From Blastobasis lacticolella (lineage: Eukaryota; Arthropoda; Insecta; Lepidoptera; Blastobasidae), in contig LR990050.1 in NCBI GenBank assembly GCA_905147135.1, positions 20,272,001-20,336,000 on the forward strand: DNA of 64,000 nucleotides, written 5' to 3'. Shown here one piece after another: positions 33,957 through 45,322 of the stretch; the first letter of the stretch is position 1; each line of letters opens with the position of its first letter. The notes below the pieces were generated by a model. That model was not told the origin of the DNA. It worked only from the letters and a program-made list of their open reading frames with translations, and made no database searches. A program made the position numbers and the translations under genes.

Positions 33957-36637
33957 TAAAATAAATTTGAGTCTTTTAATTATTTCACTCATGCATGTCA
34001 ATTTTTTATTAACTAATCATTTTCAAAACTGTATTCCCCGTAGGTAAGAGTTTTTTACTCTGCTGTGGTCGATACCCATCATACCACAGCGCACACCATG
34101 ATTCACACACCGCAGAGAGTGGTATGGTAATGTAAATACTATTAGATGGTAGTAATAAATCGTGAATACCTACTTACCTATGTTATAATAGAGTTTGTAA
34201 AATCTCATCTCGTTGTTTATTATTACTTTGTACGCGTGTATCGTATTTAGTAAGCTATATTAATGTGATTAGTACCTACTTTTTACGTGATTATTAAACA
34301 ACGTCATCGCTTAATACTTACTTCATTATCGATGTGTTAAATGTTAACTAGGTACTTCTACGTATTCTTGTTGTTGCACACGGAACAAAAACCAGCTAGC
34401 TTTTGTTTATATGAATAATTTATAATGCATGCCTCCATGAAACTATAGTATAAAAACATTTCCAAAGAGTATAGGAACACTGCGTTAACATTTCTACGAG
34501 AGGGATCCTATTTCGATAGCTAGGTCGCGGTTTCTCCCGACGCCTTTATTGCATATTGTTATTACCCGAAAACCTCAGGAATCGTTACTGCTCTAGTATC
34601 GCTACTCCTATTATTTTCGGTATTCGTGTCACAATAAATCTAGCATTACGCTTTAGGAATCCATCGACTTAGTGGTTGCGCTATTTATGCCAGATGTGTT
34701 CTGATATGAAGTGTGCTTGTTTTACCTACTTTTATTGCCCCAAACACATGCTATTAATGCCATACGAATAAAGAAATATATTGCCTTTAAACTGGAGCTG
34801 TCAGACAGTCTCACAGTCTACGCTGGGTTGTGCGAGACTCGCGGGCGTGATGGGTGAAATTTGATATAGGTAGTTAAGTGATAAATGAGCAGACTAGCTC
34901 GATATAATGAAGCCTATAGCATCAACGTTACCTACATCAATTTATTTAGATGTCCTTCATAATTGTAATGACAAAAGTTCGCAATTGGTATATTTTCAAT
35001 CTGGCATGCATGACCATGACTCTACTATTAGAACGTGGATCCCGTACCTACATATCCTTTTGCCGGGATATCCTGCAACCGTACTAGGAAACTACAATAT
35101 TGCGATCAACTGTCCGTCCATGCCGAATCCATAGGCTGGATAGTAGGCAAGTATATCTCTCATATTCCCATAGAATAGACTAACGAACCCACCTTGGCTT
35201 CGCACCGGTAACCGGTGAAAACCGCATGAAAATCCGTTCATTACTTTTTGAGTTTATCGCGAACAGACAGACAGGCAAACAGGCCGATGCGGCGTGGGAA
35301 TTTGTTTTATATTTATAGTACGTAGTGATGACAAAATGCTCAATAATTTTTATAACTGTCATTTTGAGACCGCGCCATATGTTGAGAAATATAGTAGCTC
35401 TATACTTTGGTTATGTAGTTGGGTTATATTACAATTACTTACTAGCGTCGGTTACCAGTATTTACTTTAATGTTGTAGCTTGTTAATGTATACTTATAAT
35501 CCATTAATATGATTAGGTTAATGAAACCTGCATCGCTCGCGGCGTAACCAAACATATTTTCTATGCTCGGGTGGTCTTATGATGGCCGTTTGCATGCGCA
35601 AATTTTTAAGAATGGAAAATATTTATTACAGAGCTATAGTATTTTAAAACAAAGACTTAGCCAATTTAAACGCTATATAAACAAATGTGGAGTGCATACT
35701 GCTGTCAGCCAGTAAAATATCGCAACGGAATACCTACCTAAATTATTTTGCCAATCGCACATTAACTCATCAAAACCCATTCTACTCGAAATGCTATCAT
35801 GAATGAGCAAGCGCAATTCTTCTATTTACGACTAAATCCAATGCCAATTATAGAGCTAGCACAGTAGGGGCACACCGCACAGTAGGGCATTAGTCCAACC
35901 AGCCAGATGTCGTGCGGCGACGGCGACCGGCGACCGGCGACCGTGACCGCGGCGCTTCCGACACGCACCGTGGCCGCGTAACGGTCATTAGGCAGAATGC
36001 GGCGCATGCAGAATGTTACAATGGTCATTAGCATTATTTCAGCTGTATTTTTGTCTTATTTTATCCATATTCGGGTGGCTTATAGAGTAACATTTGCGTT
36101 TTTCTCATGAAAAACTTTTATCGTTTCTCACGAAACACATTAATATGAGCGTGAACATAGACTGGGAGACGTGACATCACTCTTATATCACATTAAGCTA
36201 AAAGCTGATGATTGGGTATCATCTAAACTATTGAGAAAGATAATGACTATCCATTACACGTACACTATTAGGTAAGTTTACATTTCGATTCACGTAATCT
36301 TACGTAAACGATATAATTTTAATCAATACTGATCGGATGATAAAGCACGCGTCCACCAATTAACTTTCACGTAGGTACCTATTATAAAGTCTTATAAGAT
36401 CAATTGATCACATAGCAGTAGCTCCACCGCAATCCATTGACTGCGAGTTGATCGAAACTGCCGAATTTCATGTTAGAAGGTTGTTGCTAATGTTGGTAGT
36501 TGCGTTTCGTAACGCGCTTTATTGTGAGATAATTTGTTTAGGTTCAGTTAGAGCAATAAACAAATATACGATAGGTACGGCACGTGGTGCATGCCTTGTC
36601 TGTGTGTTATACTTAGATACTGTAGTATCATCCATCA
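33957..36637. other. non-coding, few features
   Basis: AT-rich DNA with one TE-tail-like stretch at 35175-35360, a short (GGCGACC)n tract near 35925-35950 and no supported exon. Confidence 0.45.
35175..35360. repeat. RTE/SINE-like 3' end fragment
   Basis: aaccgcatgaaaatccgttc, ttttgagtttatcgcgaaca, gacagacaggcaaacagg and aatttgttttatatttatag follow the word order seen at the 3' ends of short lepidopteran non-LTR and SINE copies (compare 43440-43815). Confidence 0.5.
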
Positions 36638-36700
36638 TCATCGTCATCTTGGCGTTAAATCCCGGTTGCACTCCCGTGCGATACGCGAGGGCTCAGGGTC
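36638..36700 (-). repeat. SINE 3' tail fragment
   Basis: The complement of cgagggctcagggtcc and the (GAT)-like atcatcatcgtcatctt match the SINE tail on the minus strand. It sits beside the RTE remnant. Confidence 0.45.
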
Positions 36701-37480
36701 CACCTTCCTACTCCTTTCTACTCCTTTAGGTCCACTTCGCTTAATCTTCAGCATCCTTGGTAGTGAGTTTGTTGGCACGCATATCGTTTTTAACGACGTC
36801 TAGCCAACGCTTCTTACGACGGCCAGATCGTCAGCCAGTTACACGTCTGGAGCATTTCTTCCCCTTCAGCGTTACGGCTCCTAACTAAAACCGCCGTGAA
36901 ACCTCCTCACACTTTTCACTCACATAATCATTCAGATCGCCACCCACAACGATCGAATATTACGTAGTACTTCCCGACTTCCTCGATTTGCTCCCAGAAC
37001 AAAGCTTTGTCCGCATCGCTACAGCCGACGTGTAGAGCGTAGGCGTTTATCAAATTGATCTTGACCCCTTCAATAAGCACCGCCACCACCATAGAGCGGT
37101 AGCTTACACGCTTTACATCCAAGACGCGTCCCGAATCTCCTCAGAGATCACCACCTCCACTCCATTGTCCGCACTCGGAGAACCAGCGTATGTAGCTTGT
37201 GGCCGTCCCGATGTTACGGGAACTGTTGCCTCCTTACCTGGTCTCCTGCAGGAATGCTCCTGCCACGTTACGCCTGGCGAGTACGTTGGCCAGCTCACGA
37301 GCACGCTAACGTACCACTAGCAAAGCGGACTATTTCTTTGGGCTAGCTTCTTTAACCGGATCTGCTTTTGGTCCGGTAGCCCTAACCCACTTACCACAGA
37401 GGTAGGCGATCCCTCTGCGTGTCGTTACGCGGCGACGCCCTATCCGTGTCGGGTTTCTGTACTGAACCTGTACATAACTT
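36701..37480 (-). mobile_element. RTE-like non-LTR remnant with internal deletion
   Basis: Read leftwards on the minus strand, the left-hand (5') part has L-Q-E-T-R-like words, Y-A-G-S-P-S-A-D-N-G-V, I-K/N-L-I-N-A-Y-A-L, C-S-D-A-D-K-A-L-F-W-E-Q-I-E-E-V and then G-G-D-L-N. This is the order of an AP-type endonuclease of RTE elements. It is followed at once by R-R-K-K-R-W-L-D-V-V-K-N-D-M and T-T-K-D-A-E-D, the extreme C-terminus of the same protein. The whole reverse transcriptase is missing. Frameshifts and stops break the rest. Non-functional. Confidence 0.7.
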
Positions 37481-38955
37481 TTGCGGGGTTTTGGCTTTTT
37501 ACGTGCGTCGACTTAAATTCGTGGAAAAGCCGACTTACTACTACATATACTTCATACTTTTATTTTAGGCCAAAATTCTGTAAGTCAATTACGTGTAAGG
37601 AATGGGCGTAAATAATACGGCGACACAGTTTCTAACTAATGTAGTTGATTCGATTCAAACTGTTATACGTAAATTGTTTTTGATTCTGAATCTTTAAATA
37701 TAGTATACCTACTTAGTGAAAAAGATAGAGTCAGCTACAGTGCAGCTGATAGTGCAGCGTGCCTAGTGTACCGAATAGTAGGTACCCTTATTCACACGAA
37801 GGTGGCGGCATATCCTAACCTATTAACAACTATGAACCGAATTACATCGGGTAGAGAAATGGCGATTGCTTCACTGACAAGAGTGAAGCTCACTGATTAT
37901 CCACATATAAAAGCACTGCTTCAAAGCTTCGTTAGCAGCGAACCCCGCGGCGGCGCCGGCGCCGGCCGCGCGGCATTCCATACCCGGTTTATCCGAGAAT
38001 AGACCCGCACTAGTTATACTGACATTTCGCAAATACCCTTGAGATTTTATTCCAACATACGCAAAAAGTGCACGTAACGTTTCCGTATGGAGGTGTATAG
38101 AGCCTGCGAATCAGAAATCGCAACCGGCTTGTGTCGAAGCAATGTTTTAATGCTGATCATTGCTGATCTTTTAAAGATGAGATTAAAGGATAGGGAGGAA
38201 TTGTTATCAACGGTAATGCAAGTTTTGTTTAAGCTTACATTGATAGGTAAGTAAAAAATAATGTTACGATACCTATTCTGTTCATTCTGTCTCTGATCTG
38301 ATATGTTCAAGCAATTACCTTCAAAAAGAGCCTTGGATGTCGAGTTCACTAGGCACAGATTTTTTACTTATCTTGGGGCCAACATTTTCAAACCACAGAA
38401 TTGCCTCTGATGTGGCTTACAGCTAGGTTTGTCAACTTTTTTTAGACCAAATTTAGTATTTTCGGGTATAGAAGCCATAAAAATATAGTACGTAGGGAAT
38501 TAAACAAAAAATAGATAGTAGGTTTTTTAAATAAAATGTTCGTACCTATATTATTTCTTAAATGTATATTTTCTGCTACATTGATCTTCATAGCTGTTTT
38601 GTTTTATTTGACTTGAGTTTGACGTCACGTCATACAAATGCCAAGGCTCAAGATCGTTTTGAAATATTCTATTTGAATCAGGATTTTTTTTTCTTTTGAG
38701 GATCTTATAGACGCGTTCCGTTTTGCGCTAAGTGGTAATGTTGTGCTAATTAAATATAGTAGTTTCGCCTACTATATTTTAATTTTTAATTTATGGTAGG
38801 TAGACTCCTAACATAGTAGGATACTATATTATATAGTAGGGTTGGCAACCCTACTTACAGCTATACTATAACTAAAAATAAAGAGCAGAATTAAAAAATA
38901 GTTTTCAATCTATATTGAACATGTGTCTATGCTCGAAGAGTCTCAACTGTTATAC

Positions 38956-38976
38956 AAAAAAAAAAAAAAAAAAAAA
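38956..38976. repeat. poly(A) tract, 21 bases
   Basis: Uninterrupted A run. It may mark the 3' end of a retroposed copy on the + strand, but no body was identified upstream. Confidence 0.8.
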
Positions 38977-41900
38977 TTTCGTGTTCTTACGTAGAAGGGT
39001 CTGATGACAACAGCCGACAGCATACTGCTCCTAAGTTAGCATACTACTCCTAAGTGACCACGCTGTAAGGTTTGACATGGACACTAGGAAATCATCAACC
39101 AATTGCAGTCCTCTACTTCCTTCCCAAGGCATTAAGCAATGCGCGTTCGCTGTCACCAGCGCTAGCCTTTAAGACTACATTCGCCAAATCGAGTTCTCCT
39201 TTCGATAATACGTCTACCACAACAGCCATAAACGGCCTTAACACGCAAAGTACAGTCCGTGGGGAACTGAAGCGGTCGCTGTAGCCGGAAACGGCAAGGA
39301 GGACATCAGAGCCTGCGGGAAACGCCTTCCACCCCCGTTCCGAAGCGTAGGTACATACAACGCGTTTGTTTGACAGCGACAGTTTTATCCGCTGTTAGAA
39401 CCGACGGACTGTCGACGGTTTTATCCTCGGTTCGGAACGCAGTTCAACTTTACGAGTAAAGGCTGCTATAGATTCTATGGCAAATATGAACCCTACTAAT
39501 ATGTTCACTACTAACGTTGCAATTATGAAATACGGTGTGCAATTATATCAACTTTTTTCGTTTCTGAAGAATGCCTTCGCTACAGACCATGATGATAGAG
39601 ATCTAGAAAGACTTATCTGGAACTTATTCCTCTTCAATCTTATAATACAGATAGTACCCATGCTCGTAAATCAGGTCGTTCGTCTCTCAAAGCACTAGGT
39701 AGGACGTCAACCTAAATCCGTCGGGAGCCAGCAGGCGGTGACGTCACGAGGTGCACCCAATTACCACGATTTCGCGAGCCAGCCTTGACCGCGCCGTGCG
39801 CCGCGCCGCGCCCGCCAGAGACGTCCATGGAAACGTTGGAAATAATACCTGCTTGGCTGGCCACCCACTGGTTTTAGGACAAGTTAATTGTATTAGGAAT
39901 TCGTTATATTACAGAATTTCAAGTCGATAATTTAACCTATTTATTTTAAGGTAGGCAAGTAAGTAAACTGTATTTTTATTTCCTGTAATGTTATAAATTG
40001 ATGCAATAAAGAGATTACATACATACATACATAAGTATCTAAATCTTTATGGAAATATATGGTATCTACGTGTATCGCAAAATAATTATTTTAAATTTTT
40101 CTAACAAAGTGTAAGTTCGTAGCTAGAAATGGAAACTGATTTGAATAAATCGCATAAACGTCGAATAAAAGACAAACGATTAAACACAGTAGCGATTTCC
40201 ACGAAAAACATCGAACAACATAGCCATTACCGCGTGATATCGAGAATTTCGTTTTTCATCAAACGTATGCTGGCCGGTCTTCCGGGAATACAGCTTTGGT
40301 GTTTGTTTACAGTGCTTTGTAAATTGCAGGTACTTACACCGCACCCGCGATATATATCCCCCACAACAGCTGCTCCCACCTAATTACTCATAGCGGTGAA
40401 GAACACTTACAGATAGCTCTACTAAGTAGGTATCATAACTGCCATGTGAAATTTTGTTACCAGATTTACCTACTAAATAATAATGATATTGTAGGTACTA
40501 TGTTCATAACTCAAACGGCGCCGCGAACTGCGCGCGCCGCAGATAGAGAAAGCGAAAATAGCCTCCATGAGTACCTACCGTCTGTTAGAGAATTTAGAGA
40601 TGGAAACTTTGAAGATGTTAAATAAAGGATAACGGGGCAAATTATTAATCATGTAAAGTCAGTTTTATACTTAGCTCGATAGCTTGTATTTCGTCGGAAG
40701 ACATGGAAGGAAGTAAGTTCGGATCCTAGACCACAGACGAGAGAGGGAAGATTGTGTGACAGACACGCGAGTTTCGGTAAGTCAGGGGCATAAGCCATTT
40801 TATGTAGTTCAGTTGTGTTTCATGCCTCACCAATTTGAAACTCTTCTAAAGACAAGAGATTGCGTTATCATACCGAGTGACATTATCGCTTGTTACACTT
40901 TCACAATCTAATTAGGTAAGTATCAAGTAATTCAACCTAATGATGCAAGTAATTCGTCAAACCTGCCGCCAATGTCAGGTGTACGTGGTACCAACAAAAG
41001 TCACCTTGGCACTGCGTCTGCGCCGGTTTGTAAGCCAGCAAACGCAGACACCCCTCCCTTCCCGCGCCCCCCGCGCTGCCAGTGCAACCATTTTCCCACA
41101 CAGCCTACACGCAACGTAAACGGATATGGAGTAATCCCTGCCACCATCGACTACACGTTTATTGTTAACTAGCTTTTGCCCAAGACTTTGTTGCCGTTAA
41201 ATTCTGTTATTAGGATTCGGACCACATTGAGTTTCGGGATAAAGCCTAGGTAGCTATGTGCTATTCCAAGCTGTTTCGTCCATTGCGATAGACTAGTTCT
41301 TCCGCGAAAAATCTGTTGTTGTACCTACGTATTTCCCATAGGTCCAATTAATTTATTTGTCACTAGTATGACCCCAGTCGAAAGGTGGGATTGCAAATAA
41401 AACATCGGGTTTACACTTTGTTACGAATCGTTTAGTGAACTATGTACCTATGCACTGAGAAAATCTGCATATTCTTCGTATAAACTATGTAAAATGTAAA
41501 CAGTGCACCCACAATACGTGGAAACATGCATCCCATCGTGAAACGCTGCGCGCTATCCGATGCGCACCGATCACAGAGTTATGCGATGACGTCCGTGCTA
41601 TGCAGATATTTGTTGGATTCAGAGGGAGTTATACGCATTATGCTCTGTAGTGTGGGGCATTGTCTGTCCATCAGTGAGCCTAAAATACCAACGGCCTTGT
41701 GCCTTACTGGGGCGGGCACGCGATGGCGACTCGTATCTAACAGCTGTAACTCCTTCAATTAAATTAAACCTGTATGGGCAAATAGACTGATTACCTACTA
41801 ATAATTATGTTTATGGCAATATTTATGTAAGTATATGGTACATTCTGGTAATGATAAAAAAGGAGCCCTGACAAACCAACAAAATAAAATTCTGCTACAA

Positions 41901-42518
41901 AATAAAATGATTACTTTAATAATCCATTTCATTATCCAATTGATTGTTTTCTAAGAGCAATTATCTATTAGGCAAGTAACAATAGGTACTGACATTATTA
42001 CGGCACGCACGCATAACCTGCGAAGGCTACAGATAAACATTGTTAATGGTCTGTTTTAAGTGCCTGCAAATGCGTAGATATTTTACAAAAAAAATTATCT
42101 AGCTAGTGCTGATACGACCCTCGCCCGCGCCCAGCCGCCGCACGCCACTGCGCCTCCGCTATTATGTCACAGATATTATATTGCTATGAAAAATTACACC
42201 ATTACGCCGTATATAGGCGTTAATTTATGGAGGCGTTGGGCCTTGCTCAATCCAATTAGGCTAAAAGATATCGACTGCACGCGAACTCGCCTATTCGATG
42301 TCTTTAATTATAAATGACGTGCTGTAGGTCGCGTCGGATCGCCGGTCGATAGAATCGGTGTTGAAGCTGAACGTTCTCGTCTCGACTACCTACAAATCGT
42401 ACCATTTATAGCATTTTACATGAGTTCATTTCAATGAGGGTACAAAATAAGGATCGGAATAGGTACACAGTACTGCTTATTTGCAGGAGTAAACACCAAA
42501 TATCTAATTGTTCGACTT

Positions 42519-42557
42519 TTTGGCGCTACATTTGGTAACGTGTAGAGTAGCGCCAAA
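42519..42557. repeat. hairpin, 11-bp perfect arms
   Basis: TTTGGCGCTAC at 42519-42529 is exactly complemented at 42547-42557, with a 17-nt loop. Confidence 0.7.
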
Positions 42558-42754
42558 CCGACATTTATCAATTCAATTCAAAGTAATAAACTACAGTTAT
42601 AACTAAAATCTACTGCTACTATTACTGTAATCAACGCAAAGCAAAACATTTTTGGCTTCATATCTCATACATGACAACGGAAACCGTGATAATCGTACCA
42701 CACAGAGCATTCGTATATCCATTATTAAAATTAAGAATACTATCCTGCTTTTAA

Positions 42755-42835
42755 CTGGTAACTTATTTTTTTTATTCCACTAAGTTGGCAAACAAGCTTG
42801 CGGCCTGCCTGATGGTAAGCAGTAACTATTGTAAG
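42755..42835. repeat. TE 3'-end-like fragment
   Basis: A T-rich tract then ccactaagttggcaaacaag and cctgcctgatggtaagcagt, similar in style to 14555-14730. Called by resemblance. Confidence 0.45.
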
Positions 42836-43439
42836 TATAAGGTACCTACAATAGTACCTGTAAGAACCTACAAATTTGCTTCCTTTTCTTAATTCGGTTG
42901 TTGTGGATGTTAACAAAGCTCATAATTTAAGTAGTTGAGTAGGTACCTACTCATTTGAAATACATAAGTAATATAGAAAGTACTCTGTGGTATATTACGT
43001 ATATATTTAAAAGTATTTAAGTAGTATATCAGTTATCTAACACCCATAGTACAAACTTGAATTAGTTTGGGGCTAGTTGGCGCTGTGTGGTATTTGTCCA
43101 CGCTTATTTATTTATACATATTTTCGCAAATCGTGATTGCTAGGTGACATGACCTGAAAAACGGGGTCGTTACACTTGTTATAATTTAGGTAGGTAATAG
43201 AGAGGTTTCCAAGAAAATAAGAATTGCTCCTTAAACAGTACCCAGATACCTACTTAACTGCAATTTGGACATATCTCTTCTAACGCGCTTTGAACTGTCT
43301 AAATTACTTTTCTGTTCTCAATAGTTTTTAATATTGACATCGTTAAAAGGTTTGGAATATTTCTGTTATCTCCACTAAATGCGTTATTTTGTCGAAGTCA
43401 GCTATCAAATATGAAATGAATTTGAATTAAATGAAATAT

Positions 43440-43815
43440 AACACGCCAGTGGACCCGGCGCGACTTCGTTCGCGTGCAGCTACTTTACCCCTACATACCT
43501 TTTTTCTTGCTTATAAATCTTCCTCTTAAATCACTCTATCTACAGTTGAAAACCGAATTAAAATTCGTTGCGTAGTTTAAAATATCTATCGGCGCCCTAC
43601 AGTCTAGATAGCCGACATCGCAGCACACATGCGTACGCGCGCTGCCATTGTCAACTAAAACCACAGACCACCAAACCAATAAGGACCAGCTAAAGAGTAT
43701 CTAACCGATAGATATCTTATCACGACCAATAACTCGATGCACCGTCATATCTAAGCGTACATAGGTATATAGGGACAGACGGCGGGAAACGACTTTGTTT
43801 TATACTATGTATATA
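43440..43815 (+). repeat. RTE/SINE-like 3' end, interrupted
   Basis: cagtggacccggcgcgacttcg, ttcgcgtg, cctcttaaatcactctatct and aaattcgttgcgtagttt are followed, after about 150 bp of unrelated sequence, by tatagggacagacggcggg and actttgttttatactatg. The word order is that of a known style of lepidopteran non-LTR 3' end, here split by an insertion. A short related piece is at 51043-51110. Confidence 0.55.
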
Positions 43816-44114
43816 GAAGGGATTGTTCATTTTCGACAATATTACAGTGTAAGTTTCTGCGTAATCTCGTAACACTTACAGGTACGAAGTGATCGTCATG
43901 ACCGTGGCCCGTGCCCGTAGCGTTAACCTGCGCCTGTCATGCACTTTTTTCTGGGTTCGAATACTCCTGTTACTTGTAGCTAGGTGTAGGAACAATATTA
44001 GTGCTAACGCACTACATCCAATCCGTGCTCTTATGGTATGGTAATTATACCGTCCGTTTCAATTCAAAATATACCCTTATTGAACAACTTTAATAGTGTA
44101 GCCACACTAAGGAA

Positions 44115-44183
44115 GAGAAATTAGAATCCGCGGTTTACTAAAGGTACCAACCTTTAGTAAACCGCGGATTCTAACTTCTCTTT
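44115..44183. repeat. long hairpin, 24-bp perfect arms extended to about 33 bp
   Basis: TTAGAATCCGCGG...TAAAGG at 44121-44144 is exactly complemented at 44151-44174, with the 6-nt loop taccaa. After one mismatch the outer bases 44112-44119 pair with 44176-44183 apart from one wobble. This is the strongest hairpin in the window and is not part of a named repeat. Confidence 0.9.
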
Positions 44184-44727
44184 GATTAGGATCAGATGTG
44201 CAGTGCCTAAACGCTCTAGGTAGCATCTAGTCTTTGTTAGCTAAAACTAGTCCACCGGCCATCGACATTGAATTTCCTTGTACTACGACTGTGCAACCTC
44301 CATTTATTTACTCATACGTGATAACCACAGCAAGTTAATCGCATTTCAGAAACCAGTCCTGCGGTTATCACAACTGTGTGCTCTTGCGACGCATGATACA
44401 TACATTTCGATACCGCTGTATGGCCCTGCAAAAGCCATTATCGGTTAAATGTAAATACGCCCTGTACCTTTATCTAAGGAACGCGATCATAGCATTAGAA
44501 TAGAGAAATAATTACTACAATCATTAGCACCTAAAAAGTTGTTCACCTACGGCACTTGGAACCCACAAGCTTCATTCACGTCATGCAATGGAATACCTAA
44601 TAAATTGAGGTATTTCATCCTGATTTTGTTTGTTTTATTAATAAGTTAGACGGTCTAACCTTGTAAACAAAACCCTTGGTAAACGAACTAATCTTCATCA
44701 CTTCAGCTTCAGCATCAATCAGCTCTT

Positions 44728-44905
44728 AACAGTCCACTGCAGTATTTAGGGCCTCTCCCAAGAAAGGGGAGGTATTGCCATCACCTCCACGCTTGGCCGG
44801 CGGGTTGGAGATCGCAGGGTTATAATATAACAATGGAAAATGCTGCTGCCTATTATCCAGCCTTCGGACAAAACATTTTTCGCCTTGTACGACACCCATG
44901 GCGCG
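44728..44905. repeat. TE 3'-end-like repeat, family A, copy 2
   Basis: ccactgcagtatttagggcc, aggggaggtattgcc, ctccacgcttggccggcggg, ttggagatcgcag, aacaatggaaaatgctgctg and cgccttgtacgacacccatgg match copy 1 at 7865-8062 almost word for word. Confidence 0.65.
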
Positions 44906-45010
44906 GAGTGGACTAGCTGCCACAAAACTGCATCCAAACAGATTTTTTAGATTATTGTGTAGACTACACACTTGGATGTAGGTATAGTATGGTTTACTTA
45001 CCACCATAAT

Positions 45011-45322
45011 GATCTTGGCGTCCATTATATCCCGGTTATGGTCTAAAGCGCGAGGCCCCGGGGTTGGCGTCGACCATACGATTTGGCGGATCACTCTACA
45101 GAGACTGCCATCTGACCTGCGTGATCCTGTTAACAGGAGAACCTGTCCTTATTGGATCATGGTTACACGTTCAGTCGCCCGAACGTAAAGGTTTCCTAGC
45201 GATGTTTTCCCTCATCGTAAGAGCATCAGTAAGTGTTCAGCTATTGTACATGGCAGTTCTGAAAAAGTTATTGATAGGTACATGGCGGCAGTCGGAGTCC
45301 AGCCACACCGACTCTCCACGGT
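45011..45322 (-). mobile_element. tRNA-derived SINE, diverged
   Basis: On the minus strand it shows the body and tail words of the family (ctcttacgatgagggaaaac, gactgaacgtgtaaccatgatcc, acgcaggtcagatggcagtc), with a degenerate tRNA head near 45300. The B-box region is poorly kept. Confidence 0.72.

Larger units (their letters stand above)
37481..43435. other. non-coding, sparse repeats
   Basis: Mostly AT-rich DNA with small GC-rich spots near 37950, 39790 and 42120 but no frame with exon signals. It holds a 21-base A tract at 38956-38976, a (TACA)n tract near 40015-40035, a TE-tail-like fragment at 42755-42835 and an 11-bp hairpin at 42519-42557. The open frames of 60-84 codons here are not convincing. 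Confidence 0.45.

Noticed and set aside
39477..39698. 73-codon frame rich in hydrophobic residues, possible small protein
   Set aside because: AT-rich chance frame with no signal peptide logic, splice context or homology recalled.
41526..41762. 78-codon + strand frame
   Set aside because: No recognisable domain, neighbouring exon or codon bias different from background.
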